42,543 nucleotides of DNA from CAZQYB01 sp964582985 (lineage in GTDB: Bacteria; Planctomycetota; Phycisphaerae; Sedimentisphaerales; Anaerobacaceae). Location: positions 1-42,543 of the forward strand of contig CAZOUM010000021.1 in the NCBI GenBank assembly GCA_964582985.1, in the 5' to 3' direction. Every line of letters starts with the position of its first letter. The stretch's first letter is position 1. A program made the position numbers and the translations under genes. The notes below the pieces were generated by a model, which had not been told where the DNA came from, did not search any database, and saw nothing but the letters and a program-made list of their open reading frames with translations. Positions 34,268 to 42,381 of the stretch are shown piece by piece.

Positions 34268-35091
34268 AGGGCCCCTACCGCGTGCAGATAAATAGCTGCT
34301 TCTTTGCGGCCGTCAACGTCGATAAGCTGATTTACTTTGTCATCCAAAAAGGCGCCGACGCAAACAGAGCCGAGGCCTAAGGAGACCGACTGCAGGTAGA
34401 TATTTTGACTGATGTGGCCGGCCTCTATGTACGCATAGCGGAAGCCACGTTCGCCATACTTGCAACGAAGACGGTCGAAGATGGCAGATAGAACGAAGGT
34501 GACAGCTGCGTCGCCGAGCATTTCCTGTTCTAATCCTGCATCGGTGATTTTTCTGCGGAAATCACCGGCCTTTATCAGCTCGAGAGCGTGGTCCAATACT
34601 GAATAATGATAAATGCCTCGCGGCAAGTCCTGTACGTTATTGACAACCACGTAGATTTCAGAGGGGTATAGAGCCCCTGCCGACGGCGCGGACCGCAGGG
34701 GCTGGCCATACGTTTTTCCCGTTATGCCCTGGGCAGCAAAGAGCAGCTGTGACAGTTGGGCGGTAGTGATTGGTTTCTTAGAATAATTGCGAACAGAGCG
34801 CCGCTGTTCAATGGCCTGTTCGAGAACCATCCCGCGGTATTCAGGCTTTGGCAGTTTTATTTTCTCTGAGCCGGGGTAGGTTTTATACTGAGGCGGCTTT
34901 TTGGGCTTGGAGCCGAAGACATCCCCCAAGACGCCCCGCCAGGTTAGCGTGGTTTCGTGGTGAAAACGCTCGCCGGTACTGAGCTTCTCTTTGCCTTCTC
35001 TCTTGCGACCCTCTAACATACCGACAAATAGTAACACAATTAATACCGCCGCTACTACTGTAAATTTGCCTATTTTGCGCTGAAGAGCCAT
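34264..35091 (-). CDS. SagB/ThcOx-type flavin oxidoreductase, membrane-anchored
   Basis: 275 residues from the ATG at 35091, with AAGGA upstream; a longer reading frame would run 70 residues into the preceding gene and is unlikely. It has an N-terminal membrane anchor (~8-25), then a Pro/Lys-rich linker and the nitroreductase-superfamily SagB domain: AIEQRRSVRNYSKKPITTAQLSQLLFAAQG, RSAPSAGALYPSEIYVVV, and ASLGLGSVCVGAF-like closing motifs (here SVSLGLGSVCVGAFLDD). Well-studied members oxidise azoline rings in thiazole/oxazole-modified peptides, but no YcaO or precursor peptide is in the window, so that role is not supported here. It is coupled to the two-helix membrane protein that follows. 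Confidence 0.85.
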   Translation of the reverse strand: MALQRKIGKFTVVAAVLIVLLFVGMLEGRKREGKEKLSTGERFHHETTLTWRGVLGDVFGSKPKKPPQYKTYPGSEKIKLPKPEYRGMVLEQAIEQRRSVRNYSKKPITTAQLSQLLFAAQGITGKTYGQPLRSAPSAGALYPSEIYVVVNNVQDLPRGIYHYSVLDHALELIKAGDFRRKITDAGLEQEMLGDAAVTFVLSAIFDRLRCKYGERGFRYAYIEAGHISQNIYLQSVSLGLGSVCVGAFLDDKVNQLIDVDGRKEAAIYLHAVGAL

Positions 35092-35128
35092 AGCAAAATC
35101 CTTAAATTCCGCTGTATTGAGCAGTTGG

Positions 35129-36088
35129 TTACTGTTTGGTCCAGATGCGGGTGTTAAGGTTAAGGTCGTCGACGATGCCGATAGCAAGCTGGAGGTCTTC
35201 GAAGTATTCCCTGACGAGTTCAAAGTGCAAGATTGTTCTAAATAATCTCGGCTCAAAGAGGTTTTTGGTATATGAGACAGCGACAAATACTCTTGAGCCA
35301 ACGAAAGACAGATAAATCGGTCTGCTGGTTTTTTTCTTAAAGTCGACGATTCTGGCCATCAAGCTTGTTGACAGGATGTATCTTGCCTGGATTTGGTCGT
35401 CGCCGTAAACGACGAAGAATTTCTCAAATTCGGGGTCTTCAAGCTTTATGAGCCGGCCACGTAAGACGTTCCACGACTGGAACATTTTTCCGAAACTGCC
35501 GAAGAGCTTTTCGGCTGTGTCAGGGAGGACTATTGCTTTGCAGGTAAAATGCTTGTTGAAGTCAGCGATAAAAAACAAACCTTTGAATACGGTTCGGCGA
35601 CTTCTGTTTTTGCCGGAGCCGCTTTCGTATTCGGCGTGCAGTTCAGAAAACTCAGTTTGTGTTGCGCCTACTTTGCCTGAGACATAATCATCGCCTTTAT
35701 AGCGGTTGGGTCTTGTTTTGAAGATTTCGGAGGCCATAAAGACCGACTTAGAAATGCATCTATGCGGAACATAGTTGAGATTTTCATCAATGAACTTTAC
35801 TATTTTTTGTATGATTGTGTTTTTGAATTCTCTGACATAACCTTTGCTAAGCAAATTGGCAATGAAAGCAAATAATACTATAGCTCCTATCAGGGGGAAC
35901 AAGGTGGCGGGGAAAAATGAGCCTACTTGCTGTAGTACGAATAAAAGTGTGATTATCACAAGGATTGCTATTGCAACGCCAATATAAGTGAGCTTCTGCA
36001 TGATAGCCTTGCGTTTGGCCTCGAGGGCGTTGAGGTCGGCTGACAATGCGGTGTTGTAAAACCGTCTTAAATCGTCCAGCGTCTTCAT
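35129..36088 (-). CDS. DUF3137-family membrane protein
   Basis: 319 residues with two membrane helices (~33-52 and ~58-80), and a soluble part with the DUF3137 pattern: RPNRYKGDDYVSGKVGATQTEFSELHAEY and RTVFKGLFFIADFNKHF, followed by DPEFEKFFVVYGDDQIQARYILSTSLMARI. The function is unknown. DUF3137 genes commonly lie next to lemA genes; here the lemA-type gene is 33 bases upstream on the same strand, so the two probably form one membrane-associated unit. A single gap of 37 bases separates it from the SagB-type gene, which may be in the same transcript. Confidence 0.9.
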   Translation of the reverse strand: MKTLDDLRRFYNTALSADLNALEAKRKAIMQKLTYIGVAIAILVIITLLFVLQQVGSFFPATLFPLIGAIVLFAFIANLLSKGYVREFKNTIIQKIVKFIDENLNYVPHRCISKSVFMASEIFKTRPNRYKGDDYVSGKVGATQTEFSELHAEYESGSGKNRSRRTVFKGLFFIADFNKHFTCKAIVLPDTAEKLFGSFGKMFQSWNVLRGRLIKLEDPEFEKFFVVYGDDQIQARYILSTSLMARIVDFKKKTSRPIYLSFVGSRVFVAVSYTKNLFEPRLFRTILHFELVREYFEDLQLAIGIVDDLNLNTRIWTKQ

Positions 36089-36121
36089 ATTGTAGGGGCG
36101 CCCTTGCGATATGAGTCGGTG

Positions 36122-36679
36122 CTAAGCTGAGAAGGATTTTCCGGCGTCTACACTTTCGCGCTCTTTTTCGCTTATCTCGAAAAACTTTCTTCGTTTGTAA
36201 TTCATTATAGAAGCAACCACATTGGTAGGAAACATTTCTACTGCGTTATTATAATCGGTAACGGCTGCGTTGTAAGCCCGTCTGGCGGCGGATATCTGCT
36301 CTTCAAGCTCGGTCAAGGTTCTTTGCAGGTGCATAAAATTTTCGCCGGCCTTGAGGTCAGGATAATTTTCAACGGCGAGCATTATGCGGCTGAGTATCTT
36401 GGTTACTTTATTGTCAAGCTCGACTTTTTCGTCATCGGAGGTGCGGTCTGATATTGCTTTTGCCCTCATCTCGGTGACTTCTGCGAGCAAAGTCCTTTCG
36501 TGCCGCATATATCCCTTGACGGTGGCGACAAGATTCGGGATTAAGTCGTATCGCTTTTTCAGCAAAGCATCGATGGTTCCGAAAACATTAAGGACTTGAT
36601 TTTTCCTTCCCACGAGACTGTTATAGATAAGGATTGGTATTAAGAGGAGCGCCGCTATTATCATAATCGCAATATACAT
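36122..36679 (-). CDS. LemA-family protein
   Basis: 185 residues. An N-terminal membrane segment (~3-20) is followed by the LemA pattern: YNSLVGRKNQVLNVFGTIDALLKKRYDLIPNLVATVKGYMRHE, then a long helical hairpin (ENFMHLQRTLTELEEQISAARRAYNAAVTDYNNAVEMFP). AAGGAGG sits seven bases before the ATG. The family forms coiled helical bundles, with the N-terminus in the membrane and the bulk facing out; its molecular function is not established. The DUF3137 gene follows immediately. Confidence 0.92.
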   Translation of the reverse strand: MYIAIMIIAALLLIPILIYNSLVGRKNQVLNVFGTIDALLKKRYDLIPNLVATVKGYMRHERTLLAEVTEMRAKAISDRTSDDEKVELDNKVTKILSRIMLAVENYPDLKAGENFMHLQRTLTELEEQISAARRAYNAAVTDYNNAVEMFPTNVVASIMNYKRRKFFEISEKERESVDAGKSFSA

Positions 36680-36733
36680 ATCTTAACCTCCTTACCAGTC
36701 AGGCACCGTTAGATAATCTCGCTTTGTTAATAA

Positions 36734-37228
36734 TCATTTGGCGCCTGCAAAGAAAATGTGGGCTATGAATCCAGCAATCGGCGGGAAAAAGAAGGTGCTT
36801 GCCAGGCGGATTAGGGTGAATTTCCAACCCAATATTCCCACCTCCATTGGCAAGCGGCTGACCGCCCAAAGCGACCATCCTGTAAGAAACGCAACCATAG
36901 TGCCCACACCAGCGCCGGAGCGTAATAGTCCCGCAGCAACGGGCAGACTGACGTAAGGACCTCCCGGCGCGAGAGCACCGGCTACAGTGCCGATGAATAT
37001 CCCCCGTATTCCGGATTCGGCCCCTATCCATTTGGATATTAGTTCTTGAGGCAGAAGAACCTGGGCCATGCCAGCAACAATAAATGCGAAAACCAGCAAA
37101 GGTAGGATTTGAACCGTCATGTTCATAGCTAATTTGATGCCGGTAAGATTTTGGCCTTGCCCTTTGTAGTATCCCACGATGAGGAAGATGGCTGCAAGCA
37201 CCGCCATTATTATTGTTGGGATGAGCAT
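36734..37228 (-). CDS. Half-size permease (ArsP-like)
   Basis: 164 residues from the ATG at 37228; I chose it because AAAGGAG lies ten bases upstream, an earlier ATG at 37255 being possible. It has about four membrane helices. LPLLVFAFIVAGMAQVLLP and GTVAGALAPGGPYVSLPVAAGLLRSGAGVGT correspond to one half of ArsP/DUF318-type permeases, which usually have two such halves (~300 residues). Half-size members may act as dimers. The substrate is not indicated; the arsenite/organoarsenical link of the larger family should not be assumed here. No metal-resistance gene is next to it. Confidence 0.8.
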   Translation of the reverse strand: MLIPTIIMAVLAAIFLIVGYYKGQGQNLTGIKLAMNMTVQILPLLVFAFIVAGMAQVLLPQELISKWIGAESGIRGIFIGTVAGALAPGGPYVSLPVAAGLLRSGAGVGTMVAFLTGWSLWAVSRLPMEVGILGWKFTLIRLASTFFFPPIAGFIAHIFFAGAK

Positions 37229-37380
37229 CGCTGAATTGCTCCTTTCTGAATTCATGATTTAGTTTTTCTCCAATCTTAATTGCCTGACAAATAACAATCG
37301 CATTATTGGAGACATTGATGATTGGAGTCAAGGAATTTGTTTTGTTGACGCTTGGTAAGAAATATAGAGGGGGACAACAC

Positions 37381-37463
37381 TGGGCCGGGTTGGATTCGAA
37401 CCAACGTAGGCTTACGCCAATGGGTTTACAGCCCATCCCCTTTAGCCTCTCGGGCACCGACCC
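37381..37463 (-). tRNA. tRNA-Tyr (GTA anticodon)
   Basis: The minus strand folds as a tRNA with a 7-bp acceptor stem (GGGTCGG/CCGGCCC, one G-T), anticodon loop CTGTAAA with anticodon GTA, a long variable arm (type II tRNA) and a T arm GTTGGTTCGAATCCAAC. Discriminator A; CCA is not encoded. Confidence 0.95.
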
Positions 37464-37722
37464 AGATCTTTGATTGAATTTTACTTTCTGTCTGCTTGTG
37501 TTGCAAGAGAAATTCTTTGCTGCTCTAAGTTCCGGCCAGCCGTGAAGCGCAGCCGTGTCAGCGTAGAGCCGTCTCGCTTGATAATGTTCTTGCACGAGGT
37601 TTGAATTGCGTAATAATTGGCGTCAGCTATAATGTGGAGATAGTTGAAAGTGGCGCGTTTGAAAAATTTTTCATTTTGGTTGTGAGTTTTTGCAGAAGAG
37701 GTGGCTGCAGGACTCTCTTTTG

Positions 37723-39798
37723 ATGAAGGAGGTAGCAGGTATAACAAGAACAGGTTTGGCAATAGCGGCGATTTTGGCCTTGATAGGGTGTCGAGTATCC
37801 GAGGCGGCTGAGATGCCTACTGAGCCGAGGTACGTTAACTCTCTTGGCATGAAGTTTGTGCGGATTGAGCCGGGGACGTTTTCTATGGGCGGCTTGCAAA
37901 AAGAGCTGCCGAAGGAGCTGGCGGGCAGGAGGTATATGCGCGACGGGGACCCTGATGAGCAGCCTGTGCATAAAGTCAGCATCAGCAGACAATTTTATAT
38001 GGGTGTTTATGAGGTTACGAACACGCAATACGAGAAATTCGACCCTACACATCGTTACCTTCGCGGTAAGCTGGGGTTTTCCATTGAGAATGATGAGGCG
38101 GTTGTCTTTGTCAATTGGCACGAAGCCAAGGCATTCTGTGACTGGCTCTCGGCACGAGAGGGACTTCCCTATCGGCTGCCAACCGAGGCCGAATGGGAGT
38201 ATGCCTGTCGGGCCTTTACGGAGACCGCGTTTCATACCGGTGACAAGCTACCTGCGTCCTTTCAGAAAAATGTTAGAAGAAGCTGGTATCCGGACCCGGC
38301 CAGGAGCGGCGGGAGGGACGAGGTGGTACCGCTGCATGTCGGCAAGACGATGTGGAATGCCTGGGATTTGTATGATATGCATGGGAACGTTGAAGAGTGG
38401 TGCTACGATTGGTATGGGCCTTACGAGGGCAAGGACCAAGTTGACCCCATTGGCCGGGTTGACGGTGATTTTAAGGTCATGCGGGGCGGCAGTCATTCAA
38501 CGGATTTGTATTATCTGCGTTCAGCCAACCGCATGGGGGCAATTCCCGAAGAGCGGAACTGGCTGATTGGTTTTCGCGTAGTGTTGGGTGAGATGCCCAC
38601 CACGAAGCCATTGGCAAAACCAGACCCCGAGTTGCATCAGCGGCGGGTAAGCCAGCAGATACCGCGGGATATTAAGAAAGGTCCGGACCTTGGGCCCAAG
38701 GACGCGGAGAAGCCTTACTTCAACGGGCCTCGCGAATTCGTCAAAATCCCGGAAGGTTCGATGGGGCCGATTTTTTCGCGGCATAACCACGTGCCGAATA
38801 TTGTGCAATGCGCCAACGGAGACCTATTGACAATTTGGTATACGTGTGTGTCGGAATCGGGACGCGAATTAGCTGTTGTGGCGAGCCGGCTTCGTTATGG
38901 TAAAGAAGAGTGGGAGCCGGCCACTATGTTCTGGGACCAGCCAGACCGTAACGACCACACCTCGGCCCTGTGGTGCGATTCAGATGGGACGCTTTATCAT
39001 TTTAACGGTTTTGCTGCGGCGGCGACGTGGGGTTCACTTGGAGTCATTATGCGCACCTCCGGTGATAACGGCAAAACCTGGAGCAAAGCGCGGATAATAT
39101 TACCAGAACATAATATCCGTCAGATGCCCATAGAATCTATCTTCCGGACGAAGGATGGGCAAATCCTGCTGCCCTGTGATGCTGTCACCGACGGCAGCGG
39201 TGGGACGGCTATATATCTCAGTGCTGACAATGGCCGAACCTGGAGGGATGCAGGCGGCACCATCGCCGGCATTCACGCGTGTGTCGCACAGCTTGAGGAT
39301 GGGCGGCTGATGGCTTTTGGACGGGGTGACAATATCGATAATATGATGCCGATGAGTGTCTCGGACGATATGGGCCGGTCGTGGAAGCACAGTGCAAGTA
39401 TGTTCCCGCCGGTTGGCGGCGGACAGCGGCCGGTTATACTGCGGCTGAAAGAAGGGCCGTTGTGCTTTGTGGCGTTTGCAAAGAAGGGTATTAAAATTAC
39501 CGACGAATCCGGTGAAGAGCGGGAGGTCAAGGGTATGTTCGCAGCGATCTCGCATGATGACGGCAAGAGCTGGGCTAATATTCGGCTGGTTAGTCATGAC
39601 GGACCCGATGCAAAAGTGGAGACAATGGATGGACACGAGTTTACATTGGGCTTCAGCAGTGCCGAGGACGGCGGCTATTTGTCTATTTGCCAGGGAGCTA
39701 ATGGGGTTATACATCTGATTACCAGTCGGCAGCATTATGCGTTCAACCTTAAATGGCTTGAGACACGACCACCGGCAGAGGTGCAAGAAGGGAAATAG
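37723..39798 (+). CDS. FGE-sulfatase (SUMF1) / sialidase fusion lipoprotein
   Basis: About 691 residues. The ATG at 37723 gives a signal ending in ALIGC, a likely lipoprotein; no ribosome binding site is well placed before it (an AAGGAGG lies just after it), and TTG 37690 is an alternative. Residues ~30-290 are an FGE/SUMF1-like domain: NSLGMKFVRIEPGTFSMG, RLPTEAEWEYACR, DMHGNVEEWCYDW, MRGGS, all family signatures. This is joined to a sialidase-like beta-propeller (~330-690) with four Asp-boxes (SGDNGKTW, SADNGRTW, SDDMGRSW, SHDDGKSW). The catalytic Arg triad of true sialidases is not clearly identified, so glycan hydrolysis is unproved. The URO-D-like gene is 27 bases downstream. Confidence 0.8.
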   Translation: MKEVAGITRTGLAIAAILALIGCRVSEAAEMPTEPRYVNSLGMKFVRIEPGTFSMGGLQKELPKELAGRRYMRDGDPDEQPVHKVSISRQFYMGVYEVTNTQYEKFDPTHRYLRGKLGFSIENDEAVVFVNWHEAKAFCDWLSAREGLPYRLPTEAEWEYACRAFTETAFHTGDKLPASFQKNVRRSWYPDPARSGGRDEVVPLHVGKTMWNAWDLYDMHGNVEEWCYDWYGPYEGKDQVDPIGRVDGDFKVMRGGSHSTDLYYLRSANRMGAIPEERNWLIGFRVVLGEMPTTKPLAKPDPELHQRRVSQQIPRDIKKGPDLGPKDAEKPYFNGPREFVKIPEGSMGPIFSRHNHVPNIVQCANGDLLTIWYTCVSESGRELAVVASRLRYGKEEWEPATMFWDQPDRNDHTSALWCDSDGTLYHFNGFAAAATWGSLGVIMRTSGDNGKTWSKARIILPEHNIRQMPIESIFRTKDGQILLPCDAVTDGSGGTAIYLSADNGRTWRDAGGTIAGIHACVAQLEDGRLMAFGRGDNIDNMMPMSVSDDMGRSWKHSASMFPPVGGGQRPVILRLKEGPLCFVAFAKKGIKITDESGEEREVKGMFAAISHDDGKSWANIRLVSHDGPDAKVETMDGHEFTLGFSSAEDGGYLSICQGANGVIHLITSRQHYAFNLKWLETRPPAEVQEGK

Positions 39799-39825
39799 GT
39801 CAGCCTTAAGCGGCTAAGGATTCTG

Positions 39826-40926
39826 ATGACGACCGCGGAGAAGATAGAGAGGCATAAGGTGTTCTGGCTGGGTGAGGGGCCGAGTTTGATTCTGGTGCCA
39901 CCCGGACGGGAGATGAATGAAATCTGGCAGGTGCAGATTTATAATACGAGTGAGTACAAGGAGCGGTTCTATAATCCTGAGAAGATGTGGGAGGCGGAGA
40001 TGGAGCGTGCCCGGCCGGTCATTGATTGGCCAACTGATGGTATCCCGACTATCAGGCCGAACCTTGGTGTCATCTTTGTTCCTTCAATGGCCGGGCAGAG
40101 CTATGAAATGCGTGAGGGACAGATGCCGTGGTGCGGGCAGCCTTTAAGTCCCGACAAGATACGAGCGAGCCGCAAGGTTGATGTCACTGAAGCGGAGCTT
40201 ATGCGTCTGGCAGCAGCGTTTTATCGCATACACAGAGAAAGAGGCGATGGGGAGGTGGCGGCATATCAGGCGGATACGCAGGGAATATTCGATATTGCTC
40301 ATTTGCTTTACGGTGATGCGATTTTCTATGACATAATGGATGAGAAGAAAGCCGAGTGGATTGATGAGGTGCTTGATATCTGCCTGGAACTTATGGTGCG
40401 GGCAGCGCGGTATGTAAAGGAATGTATCGGGGAGGGAAAGGGCTGGATGATTCATGGGCACGGGACGGAGCAAGGAGTTTACTTTGCCAACGCGGGACTG
40501 CGGATTTCTGAGGATTCGCCGGCGATGATTTCGCCGGAGATGATTGACCGATTTGTGATAGTGCGTATCGAGCGGTGCGCGGAGGAGTTCAGCGAGGTCT
40601 TTATGCACTACTGCGGGAAGCACGAGTATTTCTTCGAGCGGCTGTGCCGATGTGAGGGTGTGCGGGCCATCGATTTGGGTAATCCGGAGATGTACGATAC
40701 TCGCAGGCTGTTTGAATTGTGTGCCGAGACGAATACGGTTCTCTACAGCAGAGTTGCAGCGGAGGAAAAAGAGAAAAACGCAAGAGACTGGGAAGGTTAT
40801 GTGCGGCGGCTGGCGGGGATTGTTAAAGATACGGGGGCGAGGTGTATTCTGCGGCCGTTGGCTTTTCCGGAGAGCCGAGAAGAGTGCACAGCTATGGTCG
40901 AACTGTGGCATGAATTGACGGCCTGA
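39826..40926 (+). CDS. Uroporphyrinogen-decarboxylase-like (URO-D) protein
   Basis: 366 residues, AAGGA upstream of the ATG. The overall layout is that of the URO-D superfamily: a C-terminal TIM barrel with IHGHGTEQGVYF, MISPEMIDRFVIV and NPEMYDTRRLFELCA. It lacks the clear N-terminal signature of HemE (PVWMMRQAGR), so it is not HemE. Many such paralogues in Planctomycetota act in methyl transfer or are uncharacterised; the reaction here is unknown. It lies 27 bases after the FGE-sialidase gene and may be cotranscribed with it. Confidence 0.7.
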   Translation: MTTAEKIERHKVFWLGEGPSLILVPPGREMNEIWQVQIYNTSEYKERFYNPEKMWEAEMERARPVIDWPTDGIPTIRPNLGVIFVPSMAGQSYEMREGQMPWCGQPLSPDKIRASRKVDVTEAELMRLAAAFYRIHRERGDGEVAAYQADTQGIFDIAHLLYGDAIFYDIMDEKKAEWIDEVLDICLELMVRAARYVKECIGEGKGWMIHGHGTEQGVYFANAGLRISEDSPAMISPEMIDRFVIVRIERCAEEFSEVFMHYCGKHEYFFERLCRCEGVRAIDLGNPEMYDTRRLFELCAETNTVLYSRVAAEEKEKNARDWEGYVRRLAGIVKDTGARCILRPLAFPESREECTAMVELWHELTA

Positions 40927-40928
40927 AG

Positions 40929-40963
40929 CTCGATGCTCGATACTCGCTGCTCGATGCTCGTTT
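40929..40963. repeat. Heptamer array (CTCGATG), 5 units, without a cassette gene
   Basis: CTCGATG, CTCGATA, CTCGCTG, CTCGATG, CTCGTTT, the same family as the array left of the four-helix-bundle gene at 8091, beginning two bases after the URO-D-like gene stop. No four-helix-bundle gene is next to it. Confidence 0.8.
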
Positions 40964-41082
40964 GACTATCAGGGTTCGGGTTTCGAGAAGTTGAACTTCC
41001 GGGTTACGCCTGTTTATTTACAAACTTGCAAATAACTTGTATGATAAGATGTGGTGCCGGGCTTCATAAGTAGTCTGACTAT

Positions 41083-41120
41083 GAGATTGCCGCGTCCGCT
41101 TTTGGCGGACTCGCAATGAC
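41083..41120. repeat. REP-like element, copy 3
   Basis: GAGATTGCCGCGTCCGC, a short loop, GGCGGAC and TCGCAATGAC. The inner GTCCGC/GCGGAC and outer ATTGC/GCAAT arms are inverted. It lies just upstream of tRNA-Thr. Confidence 0.5.
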
Positions 41121-41133
41121 GTTTTTTGTTATT

Positions 41134-41205
41134 GCCGATGTAGCTCAATGGTAGAGCGCAGCTTTCGTAAAGCTGAGGTTGTGGGTCCGACTCCCACCAT
41201 CGGCT
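41134..41205 (+). tRNA. tRNA-Thr (CGT anticodon)
   Basis: Folds with a 7-bp acceptor stem (GCCGATG/CATCGGC), a D arm starting TAGCTCAATGGTAGAGC, anticodon loop TTCGTAA with anticodon CGT, and a T arm TGGGTCCGACTCCCA. The final T is the discriminator; CCA is not encoded. Confidence 0.9.
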
Positions 41206-41269
41206 GTAGGCTCTGTAGTTGTTGGGTAGAGGTGACTGTCGATGGAAAACGTTAAAGAGGAGAAATCCG

Positions 41270-42322
41270 ATGAAGTGTTTGAATTGCGATAACGAAATGA
41301 TGAACAATTTGGTTCAGACTAAAAGCGACCAGATTGCCTATGATATGTGTGAAGCCTGCGGAAGTCTGTGGCTGGACGCCGGTGAACTGGACAAGATGGC
41401 GTTTAAGGTGGACGGAAGTATCGAATACTGCTCAAAGGATAAACTTGAAGACGCCGGTGAACCAGGCAAGCAATGTCCGCGATGCGACAAGACTACTTTG
41501 GACAAGGTATCTTTTATTGGCAGTGATATAGTGCTGGACGGCTGCAAGAATTGCGGGGGCTTCTGGCTTGATGGGGGCGAGCTTGATTTGGTGAACAGAA
41601 AACTCGAAGACATAATGCCTGTTAAAGGGAAAGGGTTCTCTGAGTTCGTAAACAATGTTCATTTGCCGTACTGGCATAAACGAGTAAGAAGAAAAAGCAG
41701 TGAAACGGATTTCAAGGTGGACGTACCGCCAATTAAGGGGGCCGAACTAAAATCAGGAACCGAGTACGCTTGCCCAGCGTGTAATGCAAACCTGGACTTA
41801 TACGCTATTTTCGGAATCAAAATAGAAGGCTGTTCGAAGTGTAAGGGTATCTTTTTGGACAAGGATGAACTGCGGAGCCTCAAAGACAAGACCTCGAAAG
41901 GCTCCTGGCAAACGCTTAGGTGGATGGACGATGAGGTTGAAGCTATTGGTAAGACCAATGCGATGCCTGCGAAACGTTTATGCCCCAAGTGCGAAGGGAT
42001 TAAAATGATTTGTGCCAGCTTTGGCGATTCGAAAATTATTATTGATTGGTGTCCTAAGTGTCATGGTGTATGGTTGGATAGAGATGAGTTTCAAGAAATA
42101 AATCAGCATTTGCGCGATAAGTTAAATAAACTCTCTTCCGCTGAAATGAGGAAGAAGGTTTTTGAGGAGATAAAAGAAATCTGGAGCGGGCCAGAAGGTA
42201 AAATCTCAGAGATACTGGATGCGAAAGCAACAATTTCAGCTTTTCTAAATATTACAATATTCGAGCATCCGAAACTTTTCAAACTACTCGACAATTGCAG
42301 TAAGGCGATCCCTATACGCTGA
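41270..42322 (+). CDS. Protein with four zf-TFIIB-type zinc ribbons
   Basis: 350 residues from the ATG at 41270, preceded by AAGAGGAG about eight bases upstream. Four zinc ribbon modules are readable, each with a CxxC pair, then a second CxxC and a WLD or FLD (D/E)EL/F ending: CLNC...CEACGSLWLDAGEL; CPRC...CKNCGGFWLDGGEL; CPAC...CSKCKGIFLDKDEL; CPKC...CPKCHGVWLDRDEF. These are zf-TFIIB-type domains, usually single or double in bacterial proteins of unknown function. The third module is separated by ~45 residues that are rich in basic residues. There is no signal peptide. The ribbons suggest nucleic-acid or protein binding; the role is unknown. larE follows on the same strand. Confidence 0.88.
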   Translation: MKCLNCDNEMMNNLVQTKSDQIAYDMCEACGSLWLDAGELDKMAFKVDGSIEYCSKDKLEDAGEPGKQCPRCDKTTLDKVSFIGSDIVLDGCKNCGGFWLDGGELDLVNRKLEDIMPVKGKGFSEFVNNVHLPYWHKRVRRKSSETDFKVDVPPIKGAELKSGTEYACPACNANLDLYAIFGIKIEGCSKCKGIFLDKDELRSLKDKTSKGSWQTLRWMDDEVEAIGKTNAMPAKRLCPKCEGIKMICASFGDSKIIIDWCPKCHGVWLDRDEFQEINQHLRDKLNKLSSAEMRKKVFEEIKEIWSGPEGKISEILDAKATISAFLNITIFEHPKLFKLLDNCSKAIPIR

Positions 42323-42381
42323 CAGAATCCCAAGAAGCTCTCCAGTGTGCGGCTACAATATATGAGGTTAGATATGGAAAG

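Noticed and set aside
34264..35301. Longer SagB reading frame starting at 35301
   Set aside because: The extra 70 residues lie in the DUF3137 gene in another frame; ATG 35091 has AAGGA upstream and begins with the membrane anchor.
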